Of a stretch of DNA of 64,000 nt, positions 1-11,200 are shown piece after piece. Each line of letters starts with the position of its first letter. The first letter of the stretch is position 1. Origin of the DNA: Antedon mediterranea (lineage: Eukaryota > Echinodermata > Crinoidea > Comatulida > Antedonidae). The DNA is taken from positions 26,047,001 through 26,111,000 of the forward strand of contig NC_092673.1 of assembly GCF_964355755.1 (NCBI RefSeq), given 5' to 3'. Under the pieces are notes generated by a model. The model ran no database searches, had not been told where the DNA came from, and saw only the letters and a list, made by a program, of their open reading frames with translations. Position numbers and translations under genes: made by a program.

Positions 1-340
1 GGTGTTGGTTGTTGCTAACACTAAAAGTAAATGAATAGGGGCTGGGTTACCTTGGTGTGGTCCACACAGTCCCTTCTCATACATGCCAACATCTTCAGTT
101 TAAAAAATGGGAGTTGGTATTTATTGTGTAGGTCAACATCGCCCTCTCTTTATTATCGAGACCAGGAAGAGGTAAAGGAGTGGAGTGTGTGACGTGCAAG
201 CGCATCTATGTGAGGGGAATCTCTTTCCCTTTTGGTCATTGATTAGTTATCTTTGTTATCCAGGAGAAAATGTGGAAAACTGGGAGCATGACATTAGGCC
301 AGGAGACAAGTCTAAAATATGGGAGTATCCCGGCAGAAGC
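1..340. other. AT-rich flank, possible diverged SINE body
   Basis: No exon is recognisable here. Around 38-60 a GGTTACCTTGGTGTGGTCC string resembles the GGTTACCCCGGTGTATTAG string inside the SINE at 16.7 kb. Around 297-315 a CCAGGAGACAAGTCT string resembles its GGGAGACCAGTCT. This may be an old copy of that SINE body, but the match is weak. Confidence 0.2.
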
Positions 341-694
341 ATGTATACCTTTTATTGAACGATGATTGAGTATACTGCAATGACATATACCATAAAAGAT
401 CATGCAAATGTTCATTATTACAATCTTTGATTGAAGGCCTATGTTTTATTATTTATTAAATATTAATGATATATAAATTTTTAGCATGATTTCATTTATA
501 TAAATGTTTGTTGATATGGTAATTACATGACAGATGAACATTGCATAAAAGAATCTATCATTCATCTATCATATGTCTATAAACATTTAATAAATGACCA
601 TGAGTTATTAAAATACACCTATTAATTTTGTATATCCTCATTTTTCATTTTTCTGTCAAAAATTAAACATTACAGTTTTAATGTCCCCACTATT

Positions 695-856
695 AAGCTC
701 TGTCTACACTATCAAACATTATGTGACACAACAATGTGAAGTGCTCATATGGACATGATGATGTCATATCATTACCATATTTTAGGCATATCACTATCAT
801 ATTTGGGTACTTCACATGTTCTTTGTCAAACTAGTTTGATAGTATAGACAGAGCTT
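695..856. mobile_element. MITE, TA-type family, copy 1
   Basis: A 162-bp element bounded by inverted repeats. The left end reads AAGCTCTGTCTACACTATCA and the right end is its reverse complement with about one mismatch over 23 bases. Two further copies lie at 16010-16160 and 48492-48614, both flanked by TA on each side. This copy has TT on the left and TA on the right. There is no coding capacity. The ends and TA duplication suggest mobilisation by a Tc1/mariner-like transposase (inference). Confidence 0.8.
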
Positions 857-952
857 TACATGTGTAAAGGGCTACATATACAGGGTAAATTATTATATGC
901 ATATTTCCCACTGTAGGAGGGCCAGGTATAAGAGTGTTCATGTAAGTACAAT

Positions 953-1016
953 AATTAAAATAGATGTTAGGGCATAATTTGCCTAATTAAAATAGATGTT
1001 AGGGCATAATTTGCCT
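953..1016. repeat. Perfect 32-bp tandem duplication
   Basis: The 32-base unit at 953-984 (starting AATTAAAATAGATG) is repeated exactly at 985-1016. It is a simple local duplication, not linked to any gene. Confidence 0.9.
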
Positions 1017-1410
1017 CAAAAGAATTCCTATTAGGATAGTATTATCAAAATACAATATAAGCAAATCTATATTGAACGTCAATGATTGACAATGAAAAAT
1101 TCAATTTTTGCTGTAATTCCATTACCCTTCCTTGTTGTTCTGCATTCTGTAGGCATAATTTTAACTGCATTTATTTTACATAATTTCTATTAAAAACAAA
1201 AGTAAAAAAAGAAACAAGGCCAATGTAAGCAAATCTATATTGAAAGTTGTCGTGTGTCAAACTGGAACATGATGGTTTGAAGCTCTGCTCTAGATTCAAC
1301 TTCTAACAAACACTATTACAGTATATTACATAACCTATGTAAATACGCGAACGTGATTGGTTGAAACTGCATCACATGACTACCGCTGCGAGGATCGTAA
1401 ATCGTATATA

Positions 1411-1521
1411 TCCTCGAGAACGATGATATTGACTGTGTAATTTTCGCGTAATTATCGTGTCCCCTGTCATTAATCATATAAATTCTCGAGTACGATGATA
1501 TTGACTGTGTAATTTTCGTGT
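1411..1521. repeat. 39-bp direct duplication, CpG-containing
   Basis: Two 39-base copies (1411-1449 and 1483-1521) share CTCGAG, ACGATGATATTGACTGTG and TAATTTTCG, with three differences. The start-to-start distance is 72 bases. CpGs are kept, unlike the surrounding DNA. The minus-strand open frame through here reads across this duplication and is not treated as a gene. Confidence 0.8.
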
Positions 1522-1554
1522 GCAACACTCGCGTTTGCCGATAAATAAACAAAA

Positions 1555-1642
1555 GTCATCTACTGGGTCTTGAACTTGCGATGCGATTGTCACTCCATCA
1601 CAAGACAACGCTTCAACCGCTGCGCCACGGAACTTGCTTGAA
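1555..1642 (-). mobile_element. tRNA-derived SINE head
   Basis: On the minus strand this reads CCGTGGCGCAGCGGTTGAAG (A-box-like), then about 35 bases later CAAGTTCAAGACCC (B-box-like). The spacing is that of a tRNA internal polymerase III promoter. I could not pair a 7-bp acceptor stem, so I call it a tRNA-derived SINE head or tRNA pseudogene rather than a functional tRNA. Confidence 0.6.
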
Positions 1643-2070
1643 AAAATTAATCTTCTAAACTATTTAAGCTATGCATACATAGCGCCCTCATTTGTTATTA
1701 GTTCACCCTAAATGTGATGAAACACCGTTTGTGATTGGTCAATATTCACGGTAGTAACCTAGTAACTAGTACGCGCTGAACATCCGGTGATTCGGCTCCT
1801 CGAAGAGAAGAAGACGAATTGTTTATTCGGCCTACCTGATTATAATATTATTATTAATAGGCTTATTGATGGAAATTCTCCTGTTAATTTAAACGACCTA
1901 GGCCTAAGTGAATATTTTATTGCCAAGGAATCATTAATTAGTAATTATCTGTATATTATTCTTCGCAAGGTAAGGTGTCTAGGCAGGCTTGTTTAAATAC
2001 AATACAAATACTATTAGGAGGCCTAGCCTAGCTTCACTCAACCCACCAGCAGACTTGTTCTTGGCTATAT

Positions 2071-2269
2071 AATATAACAGATATTGCCTTTTATATCGGT
2101 TAAATATAAGATTTGACATCCCCTCGGGAATGATATTAAGTTCTCGGGGAATATATATTTCCCTCGGCTGGCGCTTCGGGAAATATATATTCCCTCGAAC
2201 TTAATATCATTCCCGAGGGGATGTCAAATCTTATATTTAACCTCTAAGCAGTCAATATCTGTATAATAT
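2071..2269. repeat. Long foldback (hairpin) element 1, CTCGGCTG loop
   Basis: The inner arms 2099-2163 and 2178-2241 are almost perfect inverted repeats of about 64 bp, with one small indel and mismatch. The central loop is TCGGCTGGCGCTTC. Weaker pairing extends outward, with ACAGATATTG near 2078 facing CAATATCTGT near 2253. There is no coding capacity. The loop recurs in the unrelated foldback at 59435-59600. Confidence 0.9.
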
Positions 2270-3119
2270 TCATACTTATATTGTCGATATCAATACAAAT
2301 TTTTATTTCAATTTTTTTCCAATCAAAATTTAGATAATTAAATTGACAAAAAAAAAAAACACAAACAAAATTGGAAAAAAAATTTAATTTGACTATGGTA
2401 GTAAAATTCAATTTTTTACTATCGTAGTAGCATTGGAAAGATGGAATGGATATAGGACATTTTTACAAACTTTATGTAATACACTTATTATTCAACAGGG
2501 TAAATAAGTCCATTAACTAACTATTTTTTAAAGTTATATTTAAGTGGTTACCGGTCAAACCAATCTTGACCATTAAAATCACAGCTGTTCCAACGTTGAG
2601 CTAAATGGGTTTGTATATGCCGTACAAACATGTTTAAACAGGACTTAATTATCAGATTCCGCAACGGTTTGAAGTTTGCTTCATTAAAATCGTAGACTAT
2701 TACATAAATTGACCAAGTAATAGAAGGCTACTCGGAACAAAGTTTACACTGTGAGTTAATATAAGAAATTTTGTGAGCAAGTTATACATTTATTTTTTTT
2801 TTATAAATATTGTAATTGTTAATTTCTTTATTCATTTCTTTTACCTATATATTGGTAAATAGATATATTGTCACCCAGAAAAATTATTTGTTTACATTTT
2901 TTTTAAATATGTTATTTTAATGTCACACTATGACCAAAAAATTATTTTTCTGATAAAAACTAATATAAAGCATAAATAGTCAAATTGACTGGAAGTCAAT
3001 GGGTTTATCTCACTACATGTGTTGCATAGAACTAGTTAATACAGTTACACAATTAGTTTCTCCACTTTTACAATGGAAAAAGATAAACACTGTGTTTAAA
3101 TTAAGTTTTCATAATTGAA

Positions 3120-3245
3120 CTGTAACACTGATCCACCAGAGGAAAACTATTAGGGGGAAATATATGACAAATCCCTATTCAAGGGGAACTCTTCCAGAGA
3201 ACCTATATTAAAGGGCACTTTGTTGGGTCCCACCCCTTTTTTTTA
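3120..3245. repeat. Diverged repeat related to the 23.7-kb element
   Basis: The stretch contains AACCTATATTAAAGGGCAC and an upstream GGGGAACTCTTCCAGAG. These resemble the AACCTCTATTAAAGGGACAC end of the element at 23712-23827. It appears to be a degraded relative. Confidence 0.3.
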
Positions 3246-3404
3246 TACAGCTATTATAATAATCAATGCTTAATTTGATTATGGTGATTATTTATTGGAT
3301 CCTGGTGACAAAACATTTCTTCTTGTAAGATCCTCTATATATAATAGTGTTTATATAATATTATATATTTTTTCTTTTACAAACAAAAATTGTATAATAC
3401 TTAC

Positions 3405-3475
3405 CTCAAATGTGATTGATCCATTGTGATCAGTATCAAACGAATTAAATACATAATGTGCATATTGGCTGGAAT
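3405..3475 (-). CDS. KCNIP-like: KChIP exon 4 (EF-hand 2), internal coding exon
   Basis: This is an internal coding exon of a Kv-channel-interacting protein, a cytosolic EF-hand subunit of Kv4 channels. Reading minus strand, the acceptor TTCTTCAG precedes the exon and the donor GAG|GTAAGT follows it. The 71 bases plus the phase-1 G from exon 3 give 24 codons. They run DSSQYAHYVFNSF and then DTDHNGSITFE, the EF2 calcium loop with Asp-1, Asp-3, Asn-5, Gly-6 and Ile-8 in place. Vertebrate KChIPs read TYAHFLFNAFDTDHNG here. The exon ends in phase 0, just before the segment that begins DF in vertebrate KChIPs. The EF3/EF4 exons are not found between here and position 1, so the gene is cut by the window edge. 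The intron to exon 3 is about 7.7 kb. Confidence 0.93.
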
Positions 3476-3580
3476 CTGAAGAAAAATTTGATAAAAAAAT
3501 TAAATACAGCAGTACATGCGGATAACTCTACTTGGACGTTCTTTTATTCATGTATTGTATTGTTTAATGTATATTCAGGG

Positions 3581-3714
3581 CTGTAGCCACTAGTAAAGTT
3601 GGTAAGGTTTCAACTTTTTCACAGAGGCCTTTTGACAACCCAGTGGCTTGAACAGAGATTGTTTTCTTTTCTTGCAAAAACCGGACCACTTCATTTCTAT
3701 TGGCTACATCACTG
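3581..3714. repeat. Dispersed repeat (GTAGCCAC family), copy 1
   Basis: Shares CACAGAGG, TTTGACAACCCAGTGG, TTGAACAGA and GGCTACATCACTG, in the same order and orientation, with 56631-56744. It carries no open frame. The flanking GTAGCCAC and GGCTAC are roughly complementary, so it may be a small inverted-repeat element. Confidence 0.65.
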
Positions 3715-6700
3715 ATATTCAAAATAAATCAAATGTAATGAAAAGAAGTAGATTTTGAAATCAGCAAATTATATTGAATCATGGTTCAAAAGCAGCACAT
3801 ACACAGTGCAATATTTCTGGTATAAGCCAAACTGTGCGAATTTGAACGTTTGAATGACATAATAAATACTATTTTCATAGTTAGAATAACATCTGTTTTT
3901 GTTACGAAACACACTCTAAATAGAAGTCCTGAAAAAAATATGTTAGAATGTTATACATCAAACAATGTTGTTGCAAATATCTGGGATAAAGCAATTTCAT
4001 TTACAATGCGAACTTGTTTATACAGCGCACATTTTTGCACTTAGAGATTTAATACCATTAACCATTGTATAAATAATGTATTTCTATGTTCCACTTAGAT
4101 TTGATGCTAGTAAATCATTTTCAGGTATTGAGCCTACTGTAATAATAATAATAATGTAACGTTTTTGTTGCATGAAAAAACATAGAGCATAAACATAGTT
4201 TGGAACATGGATCACAAATTCCTGGGGAAAGAGGGATGGACACATAATAAAGACATTACTATGATTACTGGTGCTATATAAAGTCTAGTTGATTAAATTG
4301 ATTATTTATATCGATTGGTCATGTTTTTTCTTTCTATTCATTTTATTTATTTCTTCCTTCCTTTCTTTTCAATTTATTTAAAACAATTTTCAACATTAGT
4401 TTCACTAAATAACCAACTAAAGTTTTTCATTCTATTACCTACTGTCTTTGATCGTTTTTTATTTGAATTGGCAAAATTGATTTCTTATTATATGGATTGT
4501 AATGTCTCATATGAAATCATGATCCCAATAATTGTATTTGAACTAATTTCAAACAAAACTAGGCAAGTGAATACAATATGTATACATTATGTATAACCAT
4601 AGATAGTGCCATGAGCATGACTTTGGGATAGTGCTTTTAATCATTAAATATTGTATTAATTATCTTACCATGTCAACTCTTACCAGGATGATAGAGTATA
4701 ACCAGTAAAGGTTGATAAAATGCACATATTAAACAATCACACGCGCCGTTGGCAAGATTTGAGATAGAGAATAATGTAAAGACAAAGGGTATGATGTCAT
4801 TTATGCTAATTTGTCAATTACTTTAACGAGTTCACCGGCGCCTCTGAGTTGTACAATGTTACACTGTGTTAATGGATTCAAGTCATATTTCACACTTAAG
4901 TAAAGTTCATAATACTTCAGTTTAGTTCAAAATCCATTTTCATGACTTCAGTTACTTGAATTACCAGGAATTGTATATTAGCATTGTTATCGCTATTTAA
5001 CGCACCACTTTCAATCGTTATATTTGACCTCTATTTAGGCAATTATTTTGTTTGAAGTACAGTACATATAAAAATGATGAGATTCGATATTTACTCTATA
5101 TGTATGACAACAGTAGATGTCGAAATTAAATTTGAATTCAGAGACGAATTCAGACTAAAAAATCCCATGCATTGAATAACAATTATATATTCTTTTCCCA
5201 AGTTCATTAAAATAATTTTCTCTCACACACCAGGCTTAGTCACTGCGATTTATCAATTACCAACCTGAACAAGGAAAGAAAGTCCATTGATTTCTGGTTA
5301 TAAATAAACCATTATGAAACAATAGGAGGAGTGGATAACTCTAAATTTACCAAGAAAACTTGTACCTGGAACTGAGCTGTTTCTGCTGCATAGCACTAAA
5401 TAAACCATTTATTTAAAAATAGATTGAAAATGTAATTTTTATATTGACTGCATTTCTGCACAATAACCGTTTATATCAGTGGGTGGTCAATGAGAACAAT
5501 CATTCAAAATTACCCAAAATGCAATTGGTCCCGGCAGTTAACTGAAACGTTACTGGAGTATTAGTTGACTCAAGGTCAGCAGCTGTCAATCAAATAACTG
5601 TTATATTTTGTGTTGCAGCTAAAAGTTTGCCTAGCAATAACCGGTTAAATGACGTTCTAACACCGCATTGAATGGGTGTTTTTAACTGTTTTTTTGCGCT
5701 GCTTACTAAAAATTGTCCTGTTTTTAAGCAGGTAGGTCTAATAAAATCTACCTTATATCAATTGAACTTACACTCCAATACTTATAAGTACTAATTTTGA
5801 TTCATGGCAAACTATTTTAAAATGCAATTTTGACTGCAGATTCATTACAAATTCAGAATATATTACTGATGACAGGTTTATACCAATTTATTTCACACCT
5901 ATTAAAATATCCATTGTCCAGAAATGAGACACAAGAGAATATATGAAAGTAATTAAATTTATTAGAAACGCGACCAAAATATCATTTTAACCATTACCAG
6001 GAAGATGATGCGTTTACTGCGGCCAATTGAGTTTGACACCGAAAGGAAGACTTTCAAAGTATAACAGTAATTATAAACAAATCAATAATACTAAGTTGAT
6101 CATTATATAGCAATCAGAATCTCTTTAACACATTTTCAAACGGTAAAAGTAGATTCTGTAAAAAAAAAAGTGCAACTTCAATGATCAAAGTTGATTGTAA
6201 ATAAATATGACCTTTATTTAAGTTGGACCAACTCTAACTAAAAGACAAAAAACATTTGTGAAGCAAAAGATCTTATAATTTTACATTTTAATAATGACAA
6301 TCCAATTTGATTCTTTTTAGACGATGTATCAGATCTGTGTAGCTTGCCTATTATTGGTTGAAAGTTTATTTAGTATCAACCAATCAAATAAGTTGTAACC
6401 ATAAAACTACATATATATCACATTAATAATTAACATCAACAATCACCTTCTATCATTCATATGCTATTCAGACTGGCGGGTGTTCAGAATATATAACTAA
6501 ATGATTTTTATTATACATTTATTTATTCATCTTTTTCTACTTTTTCACAAAAGTTCCCAAGAGGCATTTGACAGCCTATTTTTCTTTTATGGATACATTT
6601 TTTTTTTAGAATATAAATTTACAGGAGCCTAGAGTTATTTACAGTTAATAACATATTTTGTTAGTCCCTTCAATAAAGATTGAAAACATAAATTTTCATT

Positions 6701-6824
6701 TTCATTCACTTAGAAGACACTCACAAAAACTTGATATAAATTCCTGCTTTAACATTCTTTAAATGAAAAATATTACTACAAAATGTTCATCTAGCATTGT
6801 TTCACCAAACCTATTGAACAAACT
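3715..6824. other. Intron DNA, no feature seen
   Basis: AT-rich intron 3 sequence of the KChIP gene. Short open frames at 3850-4044 and 4315-4596 have AT-driven composition and no splice context or recognisable motif. I see nothing functional here. Confidence 0.5.
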
Positions 6825-7108
6825 TTTAGCAAACCTGTTTAGCAGATTTATTTGCAATCTTGTTTATCAAACCTGAGTTTAGCAAACTTGTTTATCAAAC
6901 CTGTTTAGCAAATTTGTTTAGCAAACCTGAGTTTAGCAACCTGTTTTGCAAACCTGAGTTTAGCAAACCTGAGTTTAGCAAACTTGTTTAGCAAACCTGA
7001 GTTTAGCAAACTTGTTTAGCAAACTTTTTTAGCAATCCAGTTTAGCAATCCTATTTAGCAAACCTGTTTAGCAAAACTATTTAGCAAACCTGTTTAGTAA
7101 CTTGTTTG
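6825..7108. repeat. Degenerate 12-18-bp minisatellite (TTTAGCAAACCTG)
   Basis: About 18-20 imperfect units built on TTTAGCAAACCTG, alternating with variants such as TTTAGCAAACTTG and GAGTTTAGCAAACC. It lies within intron 3. Confidence 0.9.
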
Positions 7109-9091
7109 GGTAATAAAAATGTGTTTATACTGTAGTATAAGATCATCTTTCAAAAATAACATTCACACGCCTCATGCGAAATATAAAATAGCAAATCAAT
7201 TTTCTAATAAATATTTTAGATAAGATGGATAAAATGATACACTGCGTGTTAATAGATGACCAATATCATTATATTGTTTATAATCCCCATTGTTAATATT
7301 TCATTGTATCTTGTCTCTTTTGATTTATGACCAGTCCTATAATAATATTATATTTTGCTTCATTATTATTCTTTTTGCTATAAAGTAAACAATTTGTCAA
7401 ATTGATGTATAGTTGATGTTACATAAACAGCTCATGTTTCTTGCGCTTTACTTAATATGTATTCATGAGCTCACTTGCAGACGACGTCATCAACAAATGT
7501 AAATAAAACACTACAGAAATAAATTGTATAAAAACCTTCCATAAATTAAGTATTCAAGAGTCAAGCAAATATTTATGTAAAACCTAATTATTTTTTTTAT
7601 TGACAAAATTTTCAGAATAATGTAAATCGCACATAATAAAACGCAAAAAGTACTAAAATTAAATTTATTTTTTCCATTGTGATTGTAAATGTACTTTTAA
7701 TTGGTTCAAAAGGACTTTCTTGTTTCGTTTCTCTCTTTTTCGTTCTGTTCTTTGGAGTACAGTGTATGTTTTAGTAAAACATTAAACAAAATAAAACTAC
7801 TATTTTAGTAACTACCAGTTTTCAACAAATTTCTTTCTCATATTTTTACTAAACTATACTAAAACAAGGTTTCATCTTTCTCTATTTTTATTGAAAATAA
7901 AGAGTTTAAATACATTCACAACATAAACACAATCAAATTTCCGAGTTGTTTTGCTTTCTTTAGTTGCTATGACAAAAATATAACTAATACTTTTTAGAAA
8001 TTAGGAAGTAGAAATTGGTGATTCAAGGAAAAAAAAATAATGGTTACAAATATTTTATTCATCTGTAATATTATTCAAATATTATTTTAGATTTAAGATT
8101 ATTCACTACCGAAGTCAATTTCAAAAACCACAAACCAATACTGTCAAAATGTGTATCTGGTATTCTTGTACATAACGACATAAGCAGATAACAATCAAAA
8201 TGAAACCACTCAGAAACTGTGTACAGAAATGGTACCGAAAGTTGACAATACTCTAAAATATTAGTTTTAAAACTCAGTATGTTTAAAAAACAAAAACAAG
8301 CCTGAACAAATTTCACCTCATATTTTATGATAATAATGGAAATATCAAGTATTATTGGGAAAATATACAATTCTCTACATCATGTGAGTACCTAAAGTTT
8401 TTTTTTGCTAAATGAATTTAATTTTCCGAGATTATAGAAATGTTTTGATAAATATAATAAATTCAAGCCTTAATTTCTCAAACCAGGTTTAATGCAAATT
8501 GATGCATTGGTAATTTTAACGGTGAATTAGTTATTTCTTGGAAATTCTTTTACTCTAAATCTTTAGAAAGAAATCGAGTAATGGCAAATTAAATAAATAA
8601 AAAAAATTGATTAAAGTAAAGTAATTGATTAAAGTAAATGGGTTATTATTTTTAACTTTCTAAATATTGCTTAATATATACAAGCGGATTCTCAGTAGTG
8701 TATCTATAATTTGTATAGGCAATAAGCAATAGGCAATTTTAGGTATACGCTTGAAGGAAATAAATATAATTTTAATTCTTTTTCAACCCACTGTTACAAG
8801 AGCTGCACAATATTAATATTACAGTATGTTTGAATTATAATCTAAAGGTTATTACAAACTAATATGATATTTTTTCTGCAAGATTGACTTTCCAAGATTA
8901 TTTTACTTTTAGAGTGCACTATTTCAGGTCATATGCTTATAAAATGACAAGACTAATATTAAGTATAATTTGATTCCCATCATTCCTTGCAAGGATACTA
9001 CCAAGTGCATCACCAAATAAACTTATATCATCTATATTAAAGGTTATTAAAGTTTAATAAAATGTTAAATGTATTATTCTGGTCCTCAAGT
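7109..9091. other. Intron DNA, no feature seen
   Basis: AT-rich intron sequence. The minus-strand open frame 8370-8071 (99 codons) has no homology that I recognise and no flanking splice logic, so I treat it as chance. Confidence 0.5.
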
Positions 9092-9724
9092 TTAAAGCCC
9101 CATTCCCTACGTTTTTTAGATCTAATTTAAGATCACAAACTATATTTAATGTAAAAATAATACTATATGGTCCTATTGCGATAACTTTTTTTGTCTTTAA
9201 ACGGTTAAAAATGTAAAAAATAAGACGATTCTAATAATTATAGCGTCCCGCTATAAATCCCAAAATGCATTGCGTGCGGATTGATATTTTTGTTTTTCAC
9301 CTGTAATTCGCCCACTTTTCGATCGATCGTGAGGCCAAAACAAATGGAAGACTCCTAACTTTTCAGCGAAAATACCGGTTTTTCCCCAATTTGTATCAAC
9401 GGAGTCTGGCAAAAATAGAAAGACAATTAATGCAGCAACTATACAACGTCAGGCTAGGTATATAGCTAGCGTACGATGTTCGTACGTTACCGATGTTTAC
9501 CAGCTAGGCCTACAAAACTAAGCCTAGCTAGGCTAGGCCTAAGACCGTCCACGAGAGGTCGATCGCCGCGAGCTACTTAGGTAGTGCATTGATTCTCACT
9601 TTTTATCATAATTACCATAAAACGTACATTTAAGACAAGGAATGACATGGTTTAATGTTTTTAAAGTGATATATATATATTATTTTCCAAAAAACGTCCA
9701 AAATTGCAGGGAAGGGGTCTTTAA
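9092..9724. mobile_element. TTAA-flanked inverted-repeat element, 625 bp
   Basis: The ends AGCCCCATTCCCTACG (from 9096) and GCAGGGAAGGGGTCT (to 9720) are imperfect inverted repeats, and TTAA sits on both sides (9092-9095, 9721-9724). The interior is CpG-richer than the surroundings (GATCGATCG, GCTAGCGTACG) and carries an AGGCCTAGC-rich patch near 9505-9545. There is no transposase frame. TTAA duplication is typical of piggyBac-type elements, but the termini do not match the usual CCC start exactly, so the class is inferred. Confidence 0.6.
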
Positions 9725-9902
9725 CTGGAAACGGAGGATTAGGCCCTCGACGGACACATGGAAGCCAGCAGTGCAGCGCCTACCAGATTAGCACACCTGG
9801 AAATGATCCCCTACTCTTTTCGAATAACATGTATAATGTGCACCTCGAACCCATGCCTATCACATGCTAGTCTGATATTATATACCATCACTCTCTAGTG
9901 TA
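9725..9902 (-). other. GC-richer stretch with B-box-like motif
   Basis: Lies between the TTAA element and the 5S-like sequence. Minus strand carries CATGGGTTCGAGGTGC (B-box-like) near 9840-9860, downstream of the 5S-like segment. This would suit a compound 5S/tRNA-derived SINE head, but no A box is clear. Confidence 0.3.
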
Positions 9903-10015
9903 TATACAGCACCCGCCGCTATTTATAGACAATCTCCCATCCAGAACGCAACCAGGCCCAACGTTGCTTAACTTCGGTGACGAGAACCGGTGTTTGAACG
10001 CAGTATGGCCGTATA
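9903..10015 (-). pseudogene. 5S rRNA-like sequence, degenerate
   Basis: Minus strand begins near ACGGCCATACTGCGTTCAAA and continues through CCGGTTCTCGTC, GAAGTTAAGCAACGTTGGGC, CTGGTT, TGGATGGGAGA, and ends CGGGTGCTGTA. This is the order of conserved blocks in eukaryotic 5S rRNA. The length is about 113 bases against the usual 120. About five bases are missing between TCTCGTC and GAAG, and the C-box region after GGATGGGAGA is altered (TTGTCTATAAATAG), so it should not fold or bind TFIIIA normally. It is either a 5S pseudogene or the head of a 5S-derived SINE. Confidence 0.85.
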
Positions 10016-10081
10016 TAATTAAATGTTGTATAAATGTGCGCTATACAAGTAATAACAATAATAATAATAATAATATAATAT
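10016..10081 (+). mobile_element. Retroelement 3' tail, GCGCTATACAAG(TAA)n
   Basis: Plus strand reads TATAAATGTGCGCTATACAA followed by an AATAAT-type run. The same end structure closes the SINE at 44.9 kb and the LINE fragment at 17.2 kb. It abuts the 5S-like sequence in the opposite orientation, so the two may come from different insertions. Confidence 0.55.
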
Positions 10082-11130
10082 TATAAAAAACGATTTGTGT
10101 TGGTTTTTCTTCAGTTACTGGCACTTTTTATTAAGTTACTTTTTTTATTGGCTAATTCTAAAGGCTATCTAACGGTTGACATTGTTGTTAATATCTTTGG
10201 AGTCCGATTAATTATTCAAATATCACGTATCTTACATGTATCACACAGTACACAACTTGACATCGCGCACATTGTATACGCTAGCATTTCATTCTAATAC
10301 GCTCACGCACTTTATCGAACATACTTTTAAACCAAACCAAAACCATACAACGACAAGACATCCATTGATTCAGTTCAATACCATTTTTAGGTAAATTTTG
10401 AATTAATTATTATTTTCTATCAATTCTACCATTTTCATATAAAGATATTGTGGAACCACGTCAGGTCAAGTTCAATATTGAATATCGAAACGTGGCAGGC
10501 TGAAGGCGCTTGACCTTTGACAAGATCGCCTAAATTTTTAGTTTATAACTTTACAATACTTAGTGTTGTATATTCTGGTACAGCCGCTCCATGATCTCTT
10601 TGCTTTTCTTCCTTATATCTTTACTCTTTTTAAAAGTTTTACTAACGATTTTTATTTTATTTTATTATAGGCTATTTATATTTTTGCTTTATGTACACGA
10701 CAACTAACGATCAAATAACAGTTTTTCACATCGCAACTTATACAACGTAATTTTGAAAACTACAACCATTTTTCTATATACATACAACGTACATTTCTAG
10801 TTTAACAAAAACATTTTTCTAAACTTTCTATTATTTAAAAGTCGAAGATAGCCAGGTCTCGGGTCCATTCTATTGTCGCCACAGATTGATATCTTCATCA
10901 GTACTTCTATGACTGGATGATTCGGTGGGAACACGAACGCTAGTTGATCATACCCAGTACCGTTTTGATCGTACGATTAATCGGGAAACCACATCACGAC
11001 CTAGTACAAGTTTTTCAATGATGTAATATGTTTGGAGTAAAGTGGGAGAAGGTACTGCTTCTTGTCCACCCAGATATAATTCTCGTTTTAAAATGTATTT
11101 AGGACAATATAGAATGATAACTTAACATAC
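10082..11130. other. Intron DNA, no feature seen
   Basis: Somewhat less AT-biased than the surroundings, with AACGTGGCAGG and CGATTAATCGG patches, but no exon boundaries pair up. The 66-codon open frame at 10097-10297 has no recognisable content. Confidence 0.45.
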
Positions 11131-11200
11131 CTCCATGTGGAAAAAACTGTGAATATATTGACTTAAATGTTTCTTCATTCACAACTCCTGTAGGACATTC
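11131..11200 (-). CDS. KCNIP-like: KChIP exon 3 (EF-hand 1), internal coding exon
   Basis: Minus-strand acceptor TTTTTTTTTCTAG precedes GAATGTCC, and the donor is GGAG|GTATGT. The 70 bases encode [14 protein letters not shown] and then IYSQFFPHG, and leave one G to complete the Asp codon of exon 4. Vertebrate KChIPs read [14 protein letters not shown] and IYSQFFPQG here. The CPTG motif is the family hallmark of a degenerate EF1 that does not bind calcium. The incoming phase is 0, matching exon 2, which ends YRGFKA. The intron to exon 2 is about 6.8 kb. Confidence 0.94.

Noticed and set aside
1-3404. Remaining KChIP exons (EF3, EF4, C-terminus)
   Set aside because: I searched the minus strand for a tryptophan-containing WAFNLYD-type segment and for EF loops and found none. 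They probably lie outside the window.
8071-8370. 99-codon minus-strand frame as a gene
   Set aside because: Composition follows the AT-rich background, with no splice sites, no motif and no family likeness that I can see.
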